DNA of 64,000 bases. Source: Acidobacteriota bacterium (GTDB taxonomy: Bacteria > Acidobacteriota > Terriglobia > Acidiferrales > UBA7541). Shown here piece after piece: positions 47,767 to 58,897 of this stretch. Within the stretch, counting starts at the first letter, position 1. The number at the start of each line of letters is the position of its first letter. Both the position numbers and the translations under genes were made by a program. The stretch is taken from positions 1-64,000 of the forward strand of contig QHYE01000044.1 in NCBI GenBank assembly GCA_003224055.1, read 5' to 3'. The notes beneath the pieces were generated by a model, which saw only the letters and a program-made list of their open reading frames with translations, made no database searches and was not told the origin of the DNA.

Positions 47767-50409
47767 TTATTCGTAGCGCAGGGCGGAGGATGGATTGACC
47801 CGTGTTGCCCGGCGGGCGGGAATCCAGCAGGCGATCAGGCCTACGAGAAGGAGCAGGCCGGACACGGAGACAAATGTGAGGCGGTCGTACGGGGAAACAC
47901 CCCAAAGCTGGCTTACCAGCACCCGGGAGAGCGCGAAACTCACGCCCAGCCCGATGATGATGCCCGCCAGCAGCAACTGCAATCCCTTTCGCAGCACCAT
48001 CTTCAGGACATCGGCTCGTGCGGCACCCAGGGCTATGCGGAGGCCGATTTCGTGTGTCCGGCGCGACGTAGTGTAAGCAATCACGCTGTAAACACCGATG
48101 CTGACTAACACCAAACCGATGACGGCAAATATGGTGACCAGCCAGAGCCCGAAGCGCGGCTGGGCAAACGTAAAGAGATTGAGAAAGTATTCAAGAGTTT
48201 CGGGTTGCGCCATGGCCACGCTCGGATCGGTGGCCCAAATTTCCTTGCCGACGGCTTTGATCATGGACTTGGGCTCGTTCGTGGTACGCACGAGGATGCC
48301 GCGCATGAATGATCCGGTAACAGTATAGGGAATCCAGACTTCCGGCCAGAGCGGTTCCTGCAAACCCTGATTTCGCACATCGGCCACCACACCGATCACC
48401 TCAAACCAAGGCTCGTTCAAGGGATCTGAAAACTCTTTCAGCTCCTTCAACTGGATGCGGCGGCCGATGGGATTTTCGTCTCCGAAGTAGCGGCGCCGAA
48501 ACGTTTGGTTGATGACCGCGACCTTCCGGGCGTCATTGACTTCGGCCTCGGTGAAAGAACGACCATCAAGGAATTGAATTCGGAGCACCGAGAAATAATC
48601 CTCGCTGCAAAGCTGAAATAGGGTGTTCCATTTTTCCGTGTGCGCTTTGCCGGGGACTTCCACTTCACTGCGAATTCCGCCGTAAGGCGGAAGCGTGCTG
48701 GTTTCCGCTGCGAAGGCAATACCAGGCACGGACTTCAAACGGGCCAGGAGGGGCCGGAAAAAAGATGTGAGTTGAGCAGCGGTCTTATAGTGCCCCGACG
48801 GCAGCGGAATACGCGCAGTCAGAACATGATCCATCCGCAAACCAAGAGACACTTCCTGAAGAGCGACGAAGCTGCGCATGAACAGACCGGCAGTGAAAAG
48901 CAGCGCGAGTGAGAGGGCCACTTCCAGGACGATTACGGCATTCCGCAGTCCGGCGCGGCCAACCGTTCGGCCGACCCCTTTGCCGGTGTCACGGAGCGAA
49001 TCGTGGAGGTCGCAGCGCGAAGCCTGGAGCGCAGGAACTAGGCCGAAGAGAAACACCGTGCCAACGCCAACAACCAACGCGAAGAGAAGGACCGCTCCAT
49101 TCATTGCGATGACGGTTTCGGAGGCAATGGTGAACTCAGGAATCACCGCGGCAAGAGTTTTCACGCCGGCCCAGGCGAGAAAAATTCCGAGCATCGCGCC
49201 GCTGATTGCCAGAAGAAAGCTTTCAGCAAGCAGTTGGCGTACGACACGGAAACGGCTTGCTCCCAGGGCTGCACGCACAGCAAATTCTTTTTCACGAGCG
49301 GTTGCCCGGGCAAGCAAGAGATTGGCAACATTGCCGCAGCCGATGAGGAGGAGAAGTCCCACTGCTGCCAGGAAAACATACAGGCTGTTGCGAAAACGCG
49401 GGGAGAGTACCGCAGAGCCGAAGGATAGAACCTCCATGGTAAAATGCTTTGGATATTCTTTCGGGTAAACCGCGGAGAGCCGCTGGGCGATGACGGCGAG
49501 ATCCGCTGACGCTTGGTGAGCGGTCACACCAGGTCTGAGATGGGCGACAACTCCCCAGTGCCGAGGGAAATCGCCTTCCCTTAGAACCCTCGGCTCGTCC
49601 GGCCCGCGCGGCATCCACAGATCGGCGCCACCCCAGGCAAAGCGCGGCGCGGCAATGCCAACGAGCGTGCGGGAAACACCGTTCAGCGTAAACGTCTTGC
49701 CGATCAAGGAAGGATCGGAATTGAACTTGCCAACCCAGGTGGCATGACGCAGGACGAAAACAGGGGGAGCGCCAGACTGATAGTCGGCGGCCTCGAGGGA
49801 GCGCCCGAGGAACGGGGCAACGCCAAAGAACTCAAAGGTGCCTGAAGTAACGTAGTTGCCGCCCAATTGCAGATTGCCATCGCCGGCCGTGTAGACAATG
49901 TCATCCTCGAGGTTGGCCACCATGCCATCAAACACATGGTTCTGCTTCATGAGGTCCTGAAATTCGGCAAACAAAAAGGCGCCGCGCCAACGGTCGGCCT
50001 GGTCCTGATCGTGGAGTCTAATCGTCACGAGGTGCCGCGAGTCTTTGTAGGGCAAGGGCTCGAAGACAGCGTTGTCAACCACGCTAAAGATGGCGGTGGA
50101 TGCGCCAATTCCGAGGGCCAATGCGAAAATGGCGATGAAAGCGAAGTGGCGATCCTTTGCAAGGCCTCGAAAGGCGATGCGGAAGTCTCGCGCAAGAATC
50201 TCTAGGTGATTCTCCCACCGTGCCTCGCGGCATTCTTCCTTGAAGCGCTCAACCCCGCCGAATTCGATGGAGGCGCGTCGGCGCGCTTCCTCGTGGGGGA
50301 ACCCGGCTGCGATATATTCGGCGGCTTGCTGCTCAACGTGGAATTGCAGCTCCGAGTCGAGCCGGCGCTCGGTCAGCGATTTGTGCCAGAGACGGCGGAG
50401 CCAGCGCAT
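47767..50409 (-). CDS. ADOP-family permease (MacB/FtsX-like)
   Basis: 880 aa acidobacterial duplicated orphan permease. An N-terminal cytoplasmic permease-prefix helix region (residues 1-65) is followed by a first transmembrane helix (FAFIAIFALALGIGASTAIF), a MacB periplasmic core, the FtsX three-helix module (GLLLLIGCGNVANLLLARAT), a second periplasmic domain and a second FtsX module (WLVTIFAVIGLVLVSIGVYS). No ATPase is encoded beside it, hence orphan. The substrate is unknown; export of peptides or lipids is possible. padR lies 10 nt upstream and probably controls it. Confidence 0.92.
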   Translation of the reverse strand: MRWLRRLWHKSLTERRLDSELQFHVEQQAAEYIAAGFPHEEARRRASIEFGGVERFKEECREARWENHLEILARDFRIAFRGLAKDRHFAFIAIFALALGIGASTAIFSVVDNAVFEPLPYKDSRHLVTIRLHDQDQADRWRGAFLFAEFQDLMKQNHVFDGMVANLEDDIVYTAGDGNLQLGGNYVTSGTFEFFGVAPFLGRSLEAADYQSGAPPVFVLRHATWVGKFNSDPSLIGKTFTLNGVSRTLVGIAAPRFAWGGADLWMPRGPDEPRVLREGDFPRHWGVVAHLRPGVTAHQASADLAVIAQRLSAVYPKEYPKHFTMEVLSFGSAVLSPRFRNSLYVFLAAVGLLLLIGCGNVANLLLARATAREKEFAVRAALGASRFRVVRQLLAESFLLAISGAMLGIFLAWAGVKTLAAVIPEFTIASETVIAMNGAVLLFALVVGVGTVFLFGLVPALQASRCDLHDSLRDTGKGVGRTVGRAGLRNAVIVLEVALSLALLFTAGLFMRSFVALQEVSLGLRMDHVLTARIPLPSGHYKTAAQLTSFFRPLLARLKSVPGIAFAAETSTLPPYGGIRSEVEVPGKAHTEKWNTLFQLCSEDYFSVLRIQFLDGRSFTEAEVNDARKVAVINQTFRRRYFGDENPIGRRIQLKELKEFSDPLNEPWFEVIGVVADVRNQGLQEPLWPEVWIPYTVTGSFMRGILVRTTNEPKSMIKAVGKEIWATDPSVAMAQPETLEYFLNLFTFAQPRFGLWLVTIFAVIGLVLVSIGVYSVIAYTTSRRTHEIGLRIALGAARADVLKMVLRKGLQLLLAGIIIGLGVSFALSRVLVSQLWGVSPYDRLTFVSVSGLLLLVGLIACWIPARRATRVNPSSALRYE

Positions 50410-50419
50410 GGCGAGCCTC

Positions 50420-50755
50420 CTACCCCGCAGTCCGGAGAATCAGGGCAACTGCGTCGGAAAGCCGCTCCCAGTTCAGCATTTCAGTTTCGAGTTGGGCCCG
50501 GCCTTTCCGCGTCAGCTTGTAAAACTTCGCCTCGCGGCCCGTGCTGGTGTCCTTCCACTCCGCTTCCAGCCAGTCGCGTTCCTCGAGCCGGTGCAGCGCG
50601 GGATAAAGGGACCCCTGCGGAACCTGAAAGAAGTCTTTGGATATTTGCTGAATCCGCTGGGAGATAGCGTAGCCGTGAATGGGGCCGCCAGCCACCACCT
50701 TGAGAATCAGCATGTCGAGAGTCCCCTTGAGGAACTCTGCTTTTTCCTGAGGCAT
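50420..50755 (-). CDS. PadR-family transcriptional regulator
   Basis: 111 aa. A PadR winged helix fills residues 8-90 (FLKGTLDMLILKVVAGGPIH, VPQGSLYPALHRLEERDWLE) and ends in an amphipathic dimerisation helix. It is typical for regulators placed directly upstream of ADOP permeases. A palindrome lies over its own predicted -10 box. ATG 50755 is used; GTG 50764 is possible. Confidence 0.9.
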   Translation of the reverse strand: MPQEKAEFLKGTLDMLILKVVAGGPIHGYAISQRIQQISKDFFQVPQGSLYPALHRLEERDWLEAEWKDTSTGREAKFYKLTRKGRAQLETEMLNWERLSDAVALILRTAG

Positions 50756-50786
50756 CGTAGACACCTAGCTATGCTACCTGTCTAAG

Positions 50787-50819
50787 TTCTACATGTAAGC
50801 CTAACTCTGTCTATTGTCA
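50787..50819 (-). promoter_or_regulatory. promoter and operator of padR-ADOP
   Basis: On the minus strand TTGACA (50814-50819) is followed after 16-17 nt by TTACAT or TACATG. That -10 overlaps the perfect palindrome TACATGTA (50790-50797) inside TTCTACATGTAAG. A repressor bound here would block RNA polymerase. The TTCTAC-N-TGTA core is repeated before the Sel1 gene. Confidence 0.55.
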
Positions 50820-50889
50820 AGAAAATTCGCGAGCGAAAAGCAGGCGGACTGAGGTTCGCCCGCTCTTCAATACAAGTGAGGAAAACTTC

Positions 50890-51912
50890 TCAGTTGCCGG
50901 AGCCGGACGTGGTGGAGGCAGCGGGGGCGCTGGGGGCGTAGTAGCCGTTGCGCGTGCGTGCCATGAGTTTGCCGCGGCCTCGCGGTGGAATTACTTCGAC
51001 GGAGACGGCACGGAAGCTGCCGTCCCGGTTCGCGTTGCTGGGGTAGTAGGCCAGGGTGTACTGATTGCGGATGTCGTGCGCCACTTGCTCGCAGATGCTG
51101 TGAACGTCCTCGACATTTTCCGGGAAATACGCCACGCCGCCGGAAGCCGCGGCGATCTCCTGCAGAACTTTCTTGGCGCGCTTGGCTTCTTTCTTGCCCT
51201 CACTGCCAAGAAGACCGATCGTGTAGATCACCGTGTCGGTCTTTTGAATCTCCCTGAGGGTTTTTTCCAGCGAATTGTGGCTGGCATTGTCTTCCCCGTC
51301 GGTGACCACCAGCAACACTTTCTTGTCCTTTGAACCCTTCTTGAGATGGTCCAGCGAGCCGATAATAGCGTCGCGAAGCGCGGTGCTTCCGCGTGAATCG
51401 ATCCGCTCCAGCGCTTCTTTCAGCTCCGGGATGCTGCTGGTGAAATCCTTGTCCAGGTCGAGATAGAAGTCGTCATTGAAGTTCACGACAAAGGCCTCAT
51501 CCCGCGGATTGCTGGCTTGCACCAGGGTGAGCGCCGCTTCGTTAACGCGCGGCCGCTTCTCGCGCATGCTGCCGCTGTTATCGATGACCAGCCCCATGCT
51601 GACCGGCACGTCTTCGCGCTTGAAAACGGAGAGTTTCTGCTCGACCTTGTCCTCGAAGACCCGGAAATTTTCCTGCTTCAGTCCGTCGGCAAACCGCTGC
51701 CGGTCGTCGAGCACCGTGGTGTGTAGCACCACGAGGTTCACGTCGACTTTAATGCTGGAACCCTGCTTGCCTGAATTCGAGGCCTGGCCCGGGGGCGGAG
51801 GCGGGGGCGGGCTTGGCACCGGAAGCTGCGCCGATGCCGACGATGCCAGCAGGACGACCGCGCACAGCAAAATGGATAAAGTCTGCACCCAGCAAAGAAC
51901 GCGGGGCCGCAA
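50890..51912 (-). CDS. VWA-domain protein of the acidobacterial type (copy 1)
   Basis: About 340 aa, exported by a hydrophobic N-terminus (QTLSILLCAVVLLASSASAQ), then a Pro-run (PSPPPPPPPG) and a von Willebrand A domain with the MIDAS DNSGSM in SMGLVIDNSGSMREK. The region before it (DVNLVVLHTTVLDDRQRFAD) is the N-terminal beta domain of this family. The start is unclear: TTG 51912 directly after the upstream stop, or GTG 51888. It follows its paralogue in tandem. Such proteins may bind cell-surface ligands, but function is unknown. Confidence 0.8.
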   Translation of the reverse strand: MRPRVLCWVQTLSILLCAVVLLASSASAQLPVPSPPPPPPPGQASNSGKQGSSIKVDVNLVVLHTTVLDDRQRFADGLKQENFRVFEDKVEQKLSVFKREDVPVSMGLVIDNSGSMREKRPRVNEAALTLVQASNPRDEAFVVNFNDDFYLDLDKDFTSSIPELKEALERIDSRGSTALRDAIIGSLDHLKKGSKDKKVLLVVTDGEDNASHNSLEKTLREIQKTDTVIYTIGLLGSEGKKEAKRAKKVLQEIAAASGGVAYFPENVEDVHSICEQVAHDIRNQYTLAYYPSNANRDGSFRAVSVEVIPPRGRGKLMARTRNGYYAPSAPAASTTSGSGN

Positions 51913-51913
51913 G

Positions 51914-52963
51914 CTAATGGCTGGGAGCGTAGTAACCCGTCTTTGAAAAGACGCTAAGAGGCGGGAGTCCCTTGGGTGCACGCAATTTGATTTTGACCTT
52001 GCGCCAGCGCGCGTCGTGGGCCTTGTTGCTTGGTCGATAGCCGAGGACATATTGATTTCGCAGCTCCATGCCTATTTTCGAGGCGATGTCCGGAAGCTCC
52101 TCCAACCTTTCCACGTTGAAGACGCGGCCCCCGGTCATCTCCGTTACTTCACTGAGAAGCGACGGGCCGGCAAGTTCTTCCGGCGACCGGTTGCGTGAGC
52201 CGATGGGATCAAAGATGCCGATCGCATAGAGCTGGGTGTCCGCTTCCTTCACCAATCGCTTGATGTCGCTTTCGTTGTACCTACTATGATTATCGCCTCC
52301 ATCCGATAAGATGAGCAAGGCGCGTTTGGCGTTGTGTGCACCCCTCATCTGGCTGAGGCCAAGATAGAGGGCGTCGAGAAGCGCAGTGCGGCCCTTCGGC
52401 GCGGTCAGCATCATGCGGCTCTGCAAATCTTCCACGCTGTTGGTGAAGGAACTGCTCAGCTCGGCGCGCTCATTGAAGCTCACAAGGAAAAACTCATCCT
52501 GCTGATTGGCGGTCTTGAAAAATTGCACGGCAGCTTCCCGCGCCTTGCCGACTTTGTTGGACATGCTGCCGCTGAAATCGAAAATCACGCCAATGGAGAT
52601 CGGCACATCCTCCGCGGAAAAGGTGACAACCTCCTGCTCAATGTTATCTTCAAACACCCGGAAATTATCCGGCTCAAGCCCCGTGACCAGCCGGTTGTAA
52701 GGATCCGTTACGGTGACGTTCAATAATGCGAGGTCGACATCCAGTTTGATAAGCTGGCGCGGTTTGATGGAAACTCCGGGCGTATCCCTGCGAACGTCAT
52801 CTTTCTTCACTTCCTCGCGCTTGGCTTCGTCTCTGGGCTTGTTTTCGTCCGACGTGGACTGTGCAGCGAGGGAAAATCCGGCTGGCAGGGCGAACAGACA
52901 TACCGGCAGCAGAACTCGAAAGGACAGAATAAGGACCCGAAAACCTGGCGCATCGCGTTTCAC
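51914..52963 (-). CDS. VWA-domain protein of the acidobacterial type (copy 2)
   Basis: 349 aa. GTG 52963 has a GAGGG upstream and opens a signal peptide (VLILSFRVLLPVCLFALPAG). A Lys/Arg/Glu-rich linker precedes the N-terminal beta domain (KLDVDLALLNVTVTDPYNRL) and the VWA domain with MIDAS FDFSGSM and LLILSDGGDNHS. A long in-frame extension to 53404 overlaps kdsB and looks spurious. Both VWA copies are 1-2 nt apart, so co-translation is likely. It is divergent from kdsB. Confidence 0.85.
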   Translation of the reverse strand: MKRDAPGFRVLILSFRVLLPVCLFALPAGFSLAAQSTSDENKPRDEAKREEVKKDDVRRDTPGVSIKPRQLIKLDVDLALLNVTVTDPYNRLVTGLEPDNFRVFEDNIEQEVVTFSAEDVPISIGVIFDFSGSMSNKVGKAREAAVQFFKTANQQDEFFLVSFNERAELSSSFTNSVEDLQSRMMLTAPKGRTALLDALYLGLSQMRGAHNAKRALLILSDGGDNHSRYNESDIKRLVKEADTQLYAIGIFDPIGSRNRSPEELAGPSLLSEVTEMTGGRVFNVERLEELPDIASKIGMELRNQYVLGYRPSNKAHDARWRKVKIKLRAPKGLPPLSVFSKTGYYAPSH

Positions 52964-53195
52964 GGCACCCTCTACATCCCGGCCAACTGGGACGGCCGCG
53001 CGGCTCGGACTAACCGGAATTCTATCACTCGGCTTCGCGAAAACAAGTTCAATTACTTGCTGTGCCGTATTGAACAGTTTGATGGGCCGGTCGGAGCGAG
53101 CGGCGTGTGTTAGCATCGCCCCACGGGCACTCTCCCGTTTGTGTAGGACCGGCCCGGAAGCTCTGTTATTCCCGGTACACGGAGAGCAAGAAGCG

Positions 53196-53936
53196 ATGAG
53201 TTCGGCCAAAGTAGTCGTAGTCATTCCTGCGCGGTATGGCTCCACGAGGCTGCCCGGGAAACCACTGGTGTTGCTCGCGGGAAAGCCGATGATCCAGCGC
53301 GTATTCGAACGAGCCAAACTTTCGAAACACGTCCACCACGTAATTGTGGCTACCGATGATGAACGTATTGTGAAAGCGGTGCAAGAGTTCGGCGGCGAAG
53401 CCAAAATGACGCGCCAGGATCACCGCACGGGAACGGAGCGCGTGGCGGAGGTGGCCGCCCACGTGGAAGGGGACGTCTTCGTGAACGTCCAGGGAGATGA
53501 GCCACTGTTGGATCCTGCGGCGGTGGACGCAGCCGTAAATTCCCTGCTGGAAGAGCCCCAGGCATCGATCAGCACCGTCGCGACAGCGATCAAAACCCCG
53601 GCGGACATCATGGATCCCAATGTCGTGAAGACCGTGCTCGATTTCGAAGGCAATGCGCTCTATTTTTCACGCGCCCCCATCCCCTGGGTCCGCGATACCG
53701 CAAGCAAAATCCACGTGCAGCACTTGAAGCATCTTGGGCTCTACGTTTTTCAGCGTGAGGCCCTGCTGGAATATCCGACCCTGCCGCAAGGTGAACTCGA
53801 AAAGATCGAGCAACTCGAGCAATTGCGCTGGCTGGAAAACGGCTGGAAGATTCGCGTTGCGGAAGTAGCCCACGATGCGGTCAGCGTGGACGCCCCCGAA
53901 GACGTCGCGCGCGTGGAAAAACTCCTGCAAAAGTAA
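53196..53936 (+). CDS. kdsB: CMP-Kdo synthetase
   Basis: 246 aa. It couples Kdo to CMP using CTP, the activation step for LPS inner core. The N-terminal nucleotide motif VVVIPARYGSTRLPGKPLVL is at residues 7-26, with VNVQGDEPLLDP near 94 (Asp) and the late LRWLENGWKIRVAEV. It is the first of the Kdo genes; pyrG makes the CTP and kdsA, kdsD and kdsC supply Kdo further along. A convergent hairpin terminator follows. Confidence 0.95.
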   Translation: MSSAKVVVVIPARYGSTRLPGKPLVLLAGKPMIQRVFERAKLSKHVHHVIVATDDERIVKAVQEFGGEAKMTRQDHRTGTERVAEVAAHVEGDVFVNVQGDEPLLDPAAVDAAVNSLLEEPQASISTVATAIKTPADIMDPNVVKTVLDFEGNALYFSRAPIPWVRDTASKIHVQHLKHLGLYVFQREALLEYPTLPQGELEKIEQLEQLRWLENGWKIRVAEVAHDAVSVDAPEDVARVEKLLQK

Positions 53937-53940
53937 AACC

Positions 53941-53963
53941 GCCCGGCGGGAACTCCGCCGGGC
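53941..53963. terminator. hairpin between convergent genes
   Basis: GCCCGGCGG / CCGCCGGGC form a 9-bp perfect stem with loop GAACT just after the kdsB stop. No long U-run is seen, but position and strength fit a bidirectional terminator. Confidence 0.7.
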
Positions 53964-53988
53964 GCAATACCGCAATATCAATCCTTCC

Positions 53989-55560
53989 TCAGGGCTGCCG
54001 CGATAGTGAGCCAGCGATCACACGGACGCGGTTGGGATCCGTGCCGGCCTCCGCGCCGACCAGAAACACGGCATTCGAATCCACGGCGTAGGCCGTAAAA
54101 TCGAACGTCCTCGCCGATGGGAAGTTGGTTGTCACCGAGAGCGTGTTTGGACCGGTGCCTGGCGCGGTGATGGTGAGCGGTCCTTTGAACTGAATATCGA
54201 AGAATTGCGTCCCCGTTCTGAACTCGTTGAAATCCATGATGCCGCTGGCGTTATTCCCGGAGGCCGAAGTCAACTTCATTTGCCCGACAAAGTCCTCCTC
54301 ATCGCTGCTTACGCCGGTCCAGACGAACGCGAAGTCGCCCGCAAGCGAAGCGGGCGAGATCGGGCCGGCGGTCTGCGTCAGAAACGTTCCGTCGCTTGTG
54401 ATGCCGCCGTCCGTCTCTTGAAAAACTGCCTGCGTTGGCGAAATCAAATAGAAAATGAAGGAAAAAGTTCCGGCGTTGGAGTCCGTCCATGTTGCGGTAC
54501 CGCCGCCCAGCCCATTGGCATCGACAGTATAAGTCCCGGTGACTGTGCCGCCCTGCGACGGAAGGAGCGTAAGGCCTCCATTGTTGTTCTCATCGAGAAA
54601 TATCTCGGAAACTTTTCCGGCGCCATCTGCGGTGAAGCGCCCCGCCGTGGCAATGGGCCCCGTCGAACTGCTGCCTCCGATCAGAAATGCAAGGCCGCTG
54701 TTCACCGAAGCGTCACTGAAAGACATATTTTGCTGTGCAAACGCTTCCCCGGAGAGCGCGGCGGGAAAATTGGTGCCGAGCAGTTTCAAGCGAGTGCCAT
54801 CGACGATATAGAATGCAAAATTGTGCCCGGCAATGTTCGCCGTGCCGCGGCCAAAGTTAGTGCCGTCGCCATTTGTATCTATTTGATAGAACGCGCCCGC
54901 TGGAAAAAGCTGTTGGTTGGAGGGCGTACCCGCTTCATTGGAGTCAAACAGACCAGTATTAGTATTAATGCCGCCCGCGCCATCTGCCGTAAAACGTCCG
55001 ATGACCGATTCGGGATTCAATCTGACGTTGATGCCCGCGAAATCAAAAACGTAACCTCCCGCAATCGCTGGATTGGAGAAAGCCGCCGGGTTCTGTCTCT
55101 GGAACGAACCAGTGGCCGTCGAGTTCACGTCGGTCTGCGCAACGACCCCCTGTGTCGCGGAAGTGAGTGTGATGCTGTAATTGGTCGTCCCCGTGCTGTT
55201 CTTCAGGGTAAGCTTGCCGCGGCCATCGGCACCTATGGAGTACGTGCTGTTGGTGAATTGCAGGGTGAAAACCCCCGCGCACACGTTGACATCCTCAAGA
55301 CCACCCGATATATGACCATTGCCGTCAGCAGTGAAACTCCCGGCTCGCGTGAAGAAGCTGGGAAAACCGGGGTTAAGGCCACAGAGTTCCGTGCCCGTCA
55401 TCGAGAAAGCGTATTGGCCCTTCAAGCTTGCGTTGGAAAAGTTCCCCATTGGCGGAGGTGGCGGCGGTCCGACCACTGTAGTTCCACTGTTGCAAGCTGC
55501 CGTAACCGAAGCAAGCAAGATTGCAGCGAACAGGGTGAAGCGCTGGGTGGAGGCGTTCAT
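53989..55560 (-). CDS. Gly/Thr-rich lipoprotein, unknown function
   Basis: 523 aa. The signal ends in a TAAC lipobox (Cys23), then a Pro-run and repeated beta-rich modules, each with a GSFTADGNGHISGG-like turn (also GRFTADGAGGINTN and GRFTADGAGKVSEI) and a SLKGQYAFSMTG or LAGDFAFVWTG start. This repeat pattern is common in Acidobacteriota and has no assigned role. It overlaps the upstream gene by 4 nt (ATGA), so both are translated from one mRNA. Surface exposure is likely. Confidence 0.72.
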   Translation of the reverse strand: MNASTQRFTLFAAILLASVTAACNSGTTVVGPPPPPPMGNFSNASLKGQYAFSMTGTELCGLNPGFPSFFTRAGSFTADGNGHISGGLEDVNVCAGVFTLQFTNSTYSIGADGRGKLTLKNSTGTTNYSITLTSATQGVVAQTDVNSTATGSFQRQNPAAFSNPAIAGGYVFDFAGINVRLNPESVIGRFTADGAGGINTNTGLFDSNEAGTPSNQQLFPAGAFYQIDTNGDGTNFGRGTANIAGHNFAFYIVDGTRLKLLGTNFPAALSGEAFAQQNMSFSDASVNSGLAFLIGGSSSTGPIATAGRFTADGAGKVSEIFLDENNNGGLTLLPSQGGTVTGTYTVDANGLGGGTATWTDSNAGTFSFIFYLISPTQAVFQETDGGITSDGTFLTQTAGPISPASLAGDFAFVWTGVSSDEEDFVGQMKLTSASGNNASGIMDFNEFRTGTQFFDIQFKGPLTITAPGTGPNTLSVTTNFPSARTFDFTAYAVDSNAVFLVGAEAGTDPNRVRVIAGSLSRQP

Positions 55561-56048
55561 CGCGGACCTGCTTGGATGGCGAGCTGGGAGCGCTGGGCAG
55601 GAGACAGCGCGCGCGCCCCGGCGCGAGAGAGCGGTGCGCCCTTCGCGGTTCGCAGCGCAAGGGACTGCCCGCCCTTTTGGATTACGCGAACAAGAAAGAC
55701 GCTTCCCTGCCGTGTCGCGGAACTCGCTCCCACGACTCTCACCGAATCACCCTTTGCCAGAGAAAAGTGGTTGGCCTCAAGGTAAGAGGCCGCCCCAAGA
55801 TGAACGTCAGTGCTGCCGCTCGCGGTCTGCAGTACGATGTGGGCTCCCATCGGCGGTGTCGCGGATTCTGCGGAATAGCTCAGGACCGTTCCTTCGATCA
55901 TCGTCTCCTGGGTCGCGTTATAGGCGAGGCTGCGCGTCGCGGACTGTCGCGGCCGCTCCCCCAACTTCTGTCCCGAAGCGGTATAGCCGGAAAACAGCAA
56001 CAGCACCGAGAGATAACCTGCAATTCTGACGAGATTCATTCTGCGCAT
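55557..56048 (-). CDS. exported beta-domain protein (DUF5666-like)
   Basis: 163 aa. Signal peptide (VRIAGYLSVLLLFSGYTASG). The mature part is one beta domain resembling DUF5666/OB-type folds: ETMIEGTVLSYSAES, AHIVLQTASGSTDVHLG, KGDSVRVVGASSA, VFLVRVIQKGG. The tail is basic. Family assignment is tentative. It precedes and overlaps the lipoprotein gene. ATG 56048 or 56039 is the start; a longer one at 56075 is less likely. Confidence 0.65.
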   Translation of the reverse strand: MRRMNLVRIAGYLSVLLLFSGYTASGQKLGERPRQSATRSLAYNATQETMIEGTVLSYSAESATPPMGAHIVLQTASGSTDVHLGAASYLEANHFSLAKGDSVRVVGASSATRQGSVFLVRVIQKGGQSLALRTAKGAPLSRAGARALSPAQRSQLAIQAGPR

Positions 56049-58147
<2,099 letters not shown>

Positions 58148-58182
58148 CCCATCTGATCAGCGGCGTCGTTCGAGTTTCCGAC

Positions 58183-58698
58183 TTGTGCGTTAACCAGGCA
58201 TGTGGGCCATCCGCGACAAATTCGGTTAATCTATTCGGGCGGGATGTCGTCATCGCGACACTTGATGGAAAAACGAAGCAAGCAGAAGGTGTAGCACACT
58301 GCGAAGGAGTGGTTTTCGGCAGTAACTTGGGATGGAGTATGGCGAACCTAGGCATGCTACGAACCAGAACATTTGCGGCCCTGCGCGAGCCGATACAGGT
58401 GCTTTCTAAACTGGTCGGAATCCCCTTAATCTGTTTGACCGCCTTGTTCCTCGCTGCACTGTACTTGCTTGGCGGGGCCGACCTGTTACGATTCGCTCTA
58501 AAACAGCTGACGTGGAAGGTATCGTTCAAGATTGTCGCCGGATTAGCTTTGTTCACGTGGATAAGACATGTAGCTTGGTACCACGACGAGCTGCCGCCGC
58601 TGTGGTGGCGGCGGTCTACTTGGCTGAATCTTCTTGAAATCCTCGTCCTGCTGGCCTTGATATTCCTCGCCATTTGGGCAATACCAAGATTTGCGTGA
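58183..58698 (+). CDS. putative membrane protein, unknown
   Basis: Up to 171 aa. The C-terminal half has two strong hydrophobic segments (PLICLTALFLAALYLLGGAD and LLEILVLLALIFLAIWAIP) separated by a Trp-rich loop (WYHDELPPLWWRRSTWLN). The N-terminal 50 residues look weak, and an internal ATG at 58339 (MANLGMLRTRT) may be the true start. No family recognised. It lies alone between pyrG and kdsA. Confidence 0.4.
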   Translation: MCVNQACGPSATNSVNLFGRDVVIATLDGKTKQAEGVAHCEGVVFGSNLGWSMANLGMLRTRTFAALREPIQVLSKLVGIPLICLTALFLAALYLLGGADLLRFALKQLTWKVSFKIVAGLALFTWIRHVAWYHDELPPLWWRRSTWLNLLEILVLLALIFLAIWAIPRFA

Positions 58699-58897
58699 CA
58701 ACCTCACCTTAGTGAATTCAAGTCTAGCTGCTGACAAAATCACCTGAGACACACTCACTTAGTTCTAGGGACTAATTCCGCGCTAGCGCCTGGTTGTCGC
58801 TTAATCGGAAACTGCCCGCTGCCTGTATTCTTCTGACGTTGCAAACCCGGCGCGGCCTGCGTAGCCTTAGAGGCTTGCTGTATATTTGACATCTCAG

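Noticed and set aside
54205-55785. 526-codon open frame antisense to the repeat lipoprotein
   Set aside because: No start context and no domains; the minus strand has a lipobox and modular repeats.
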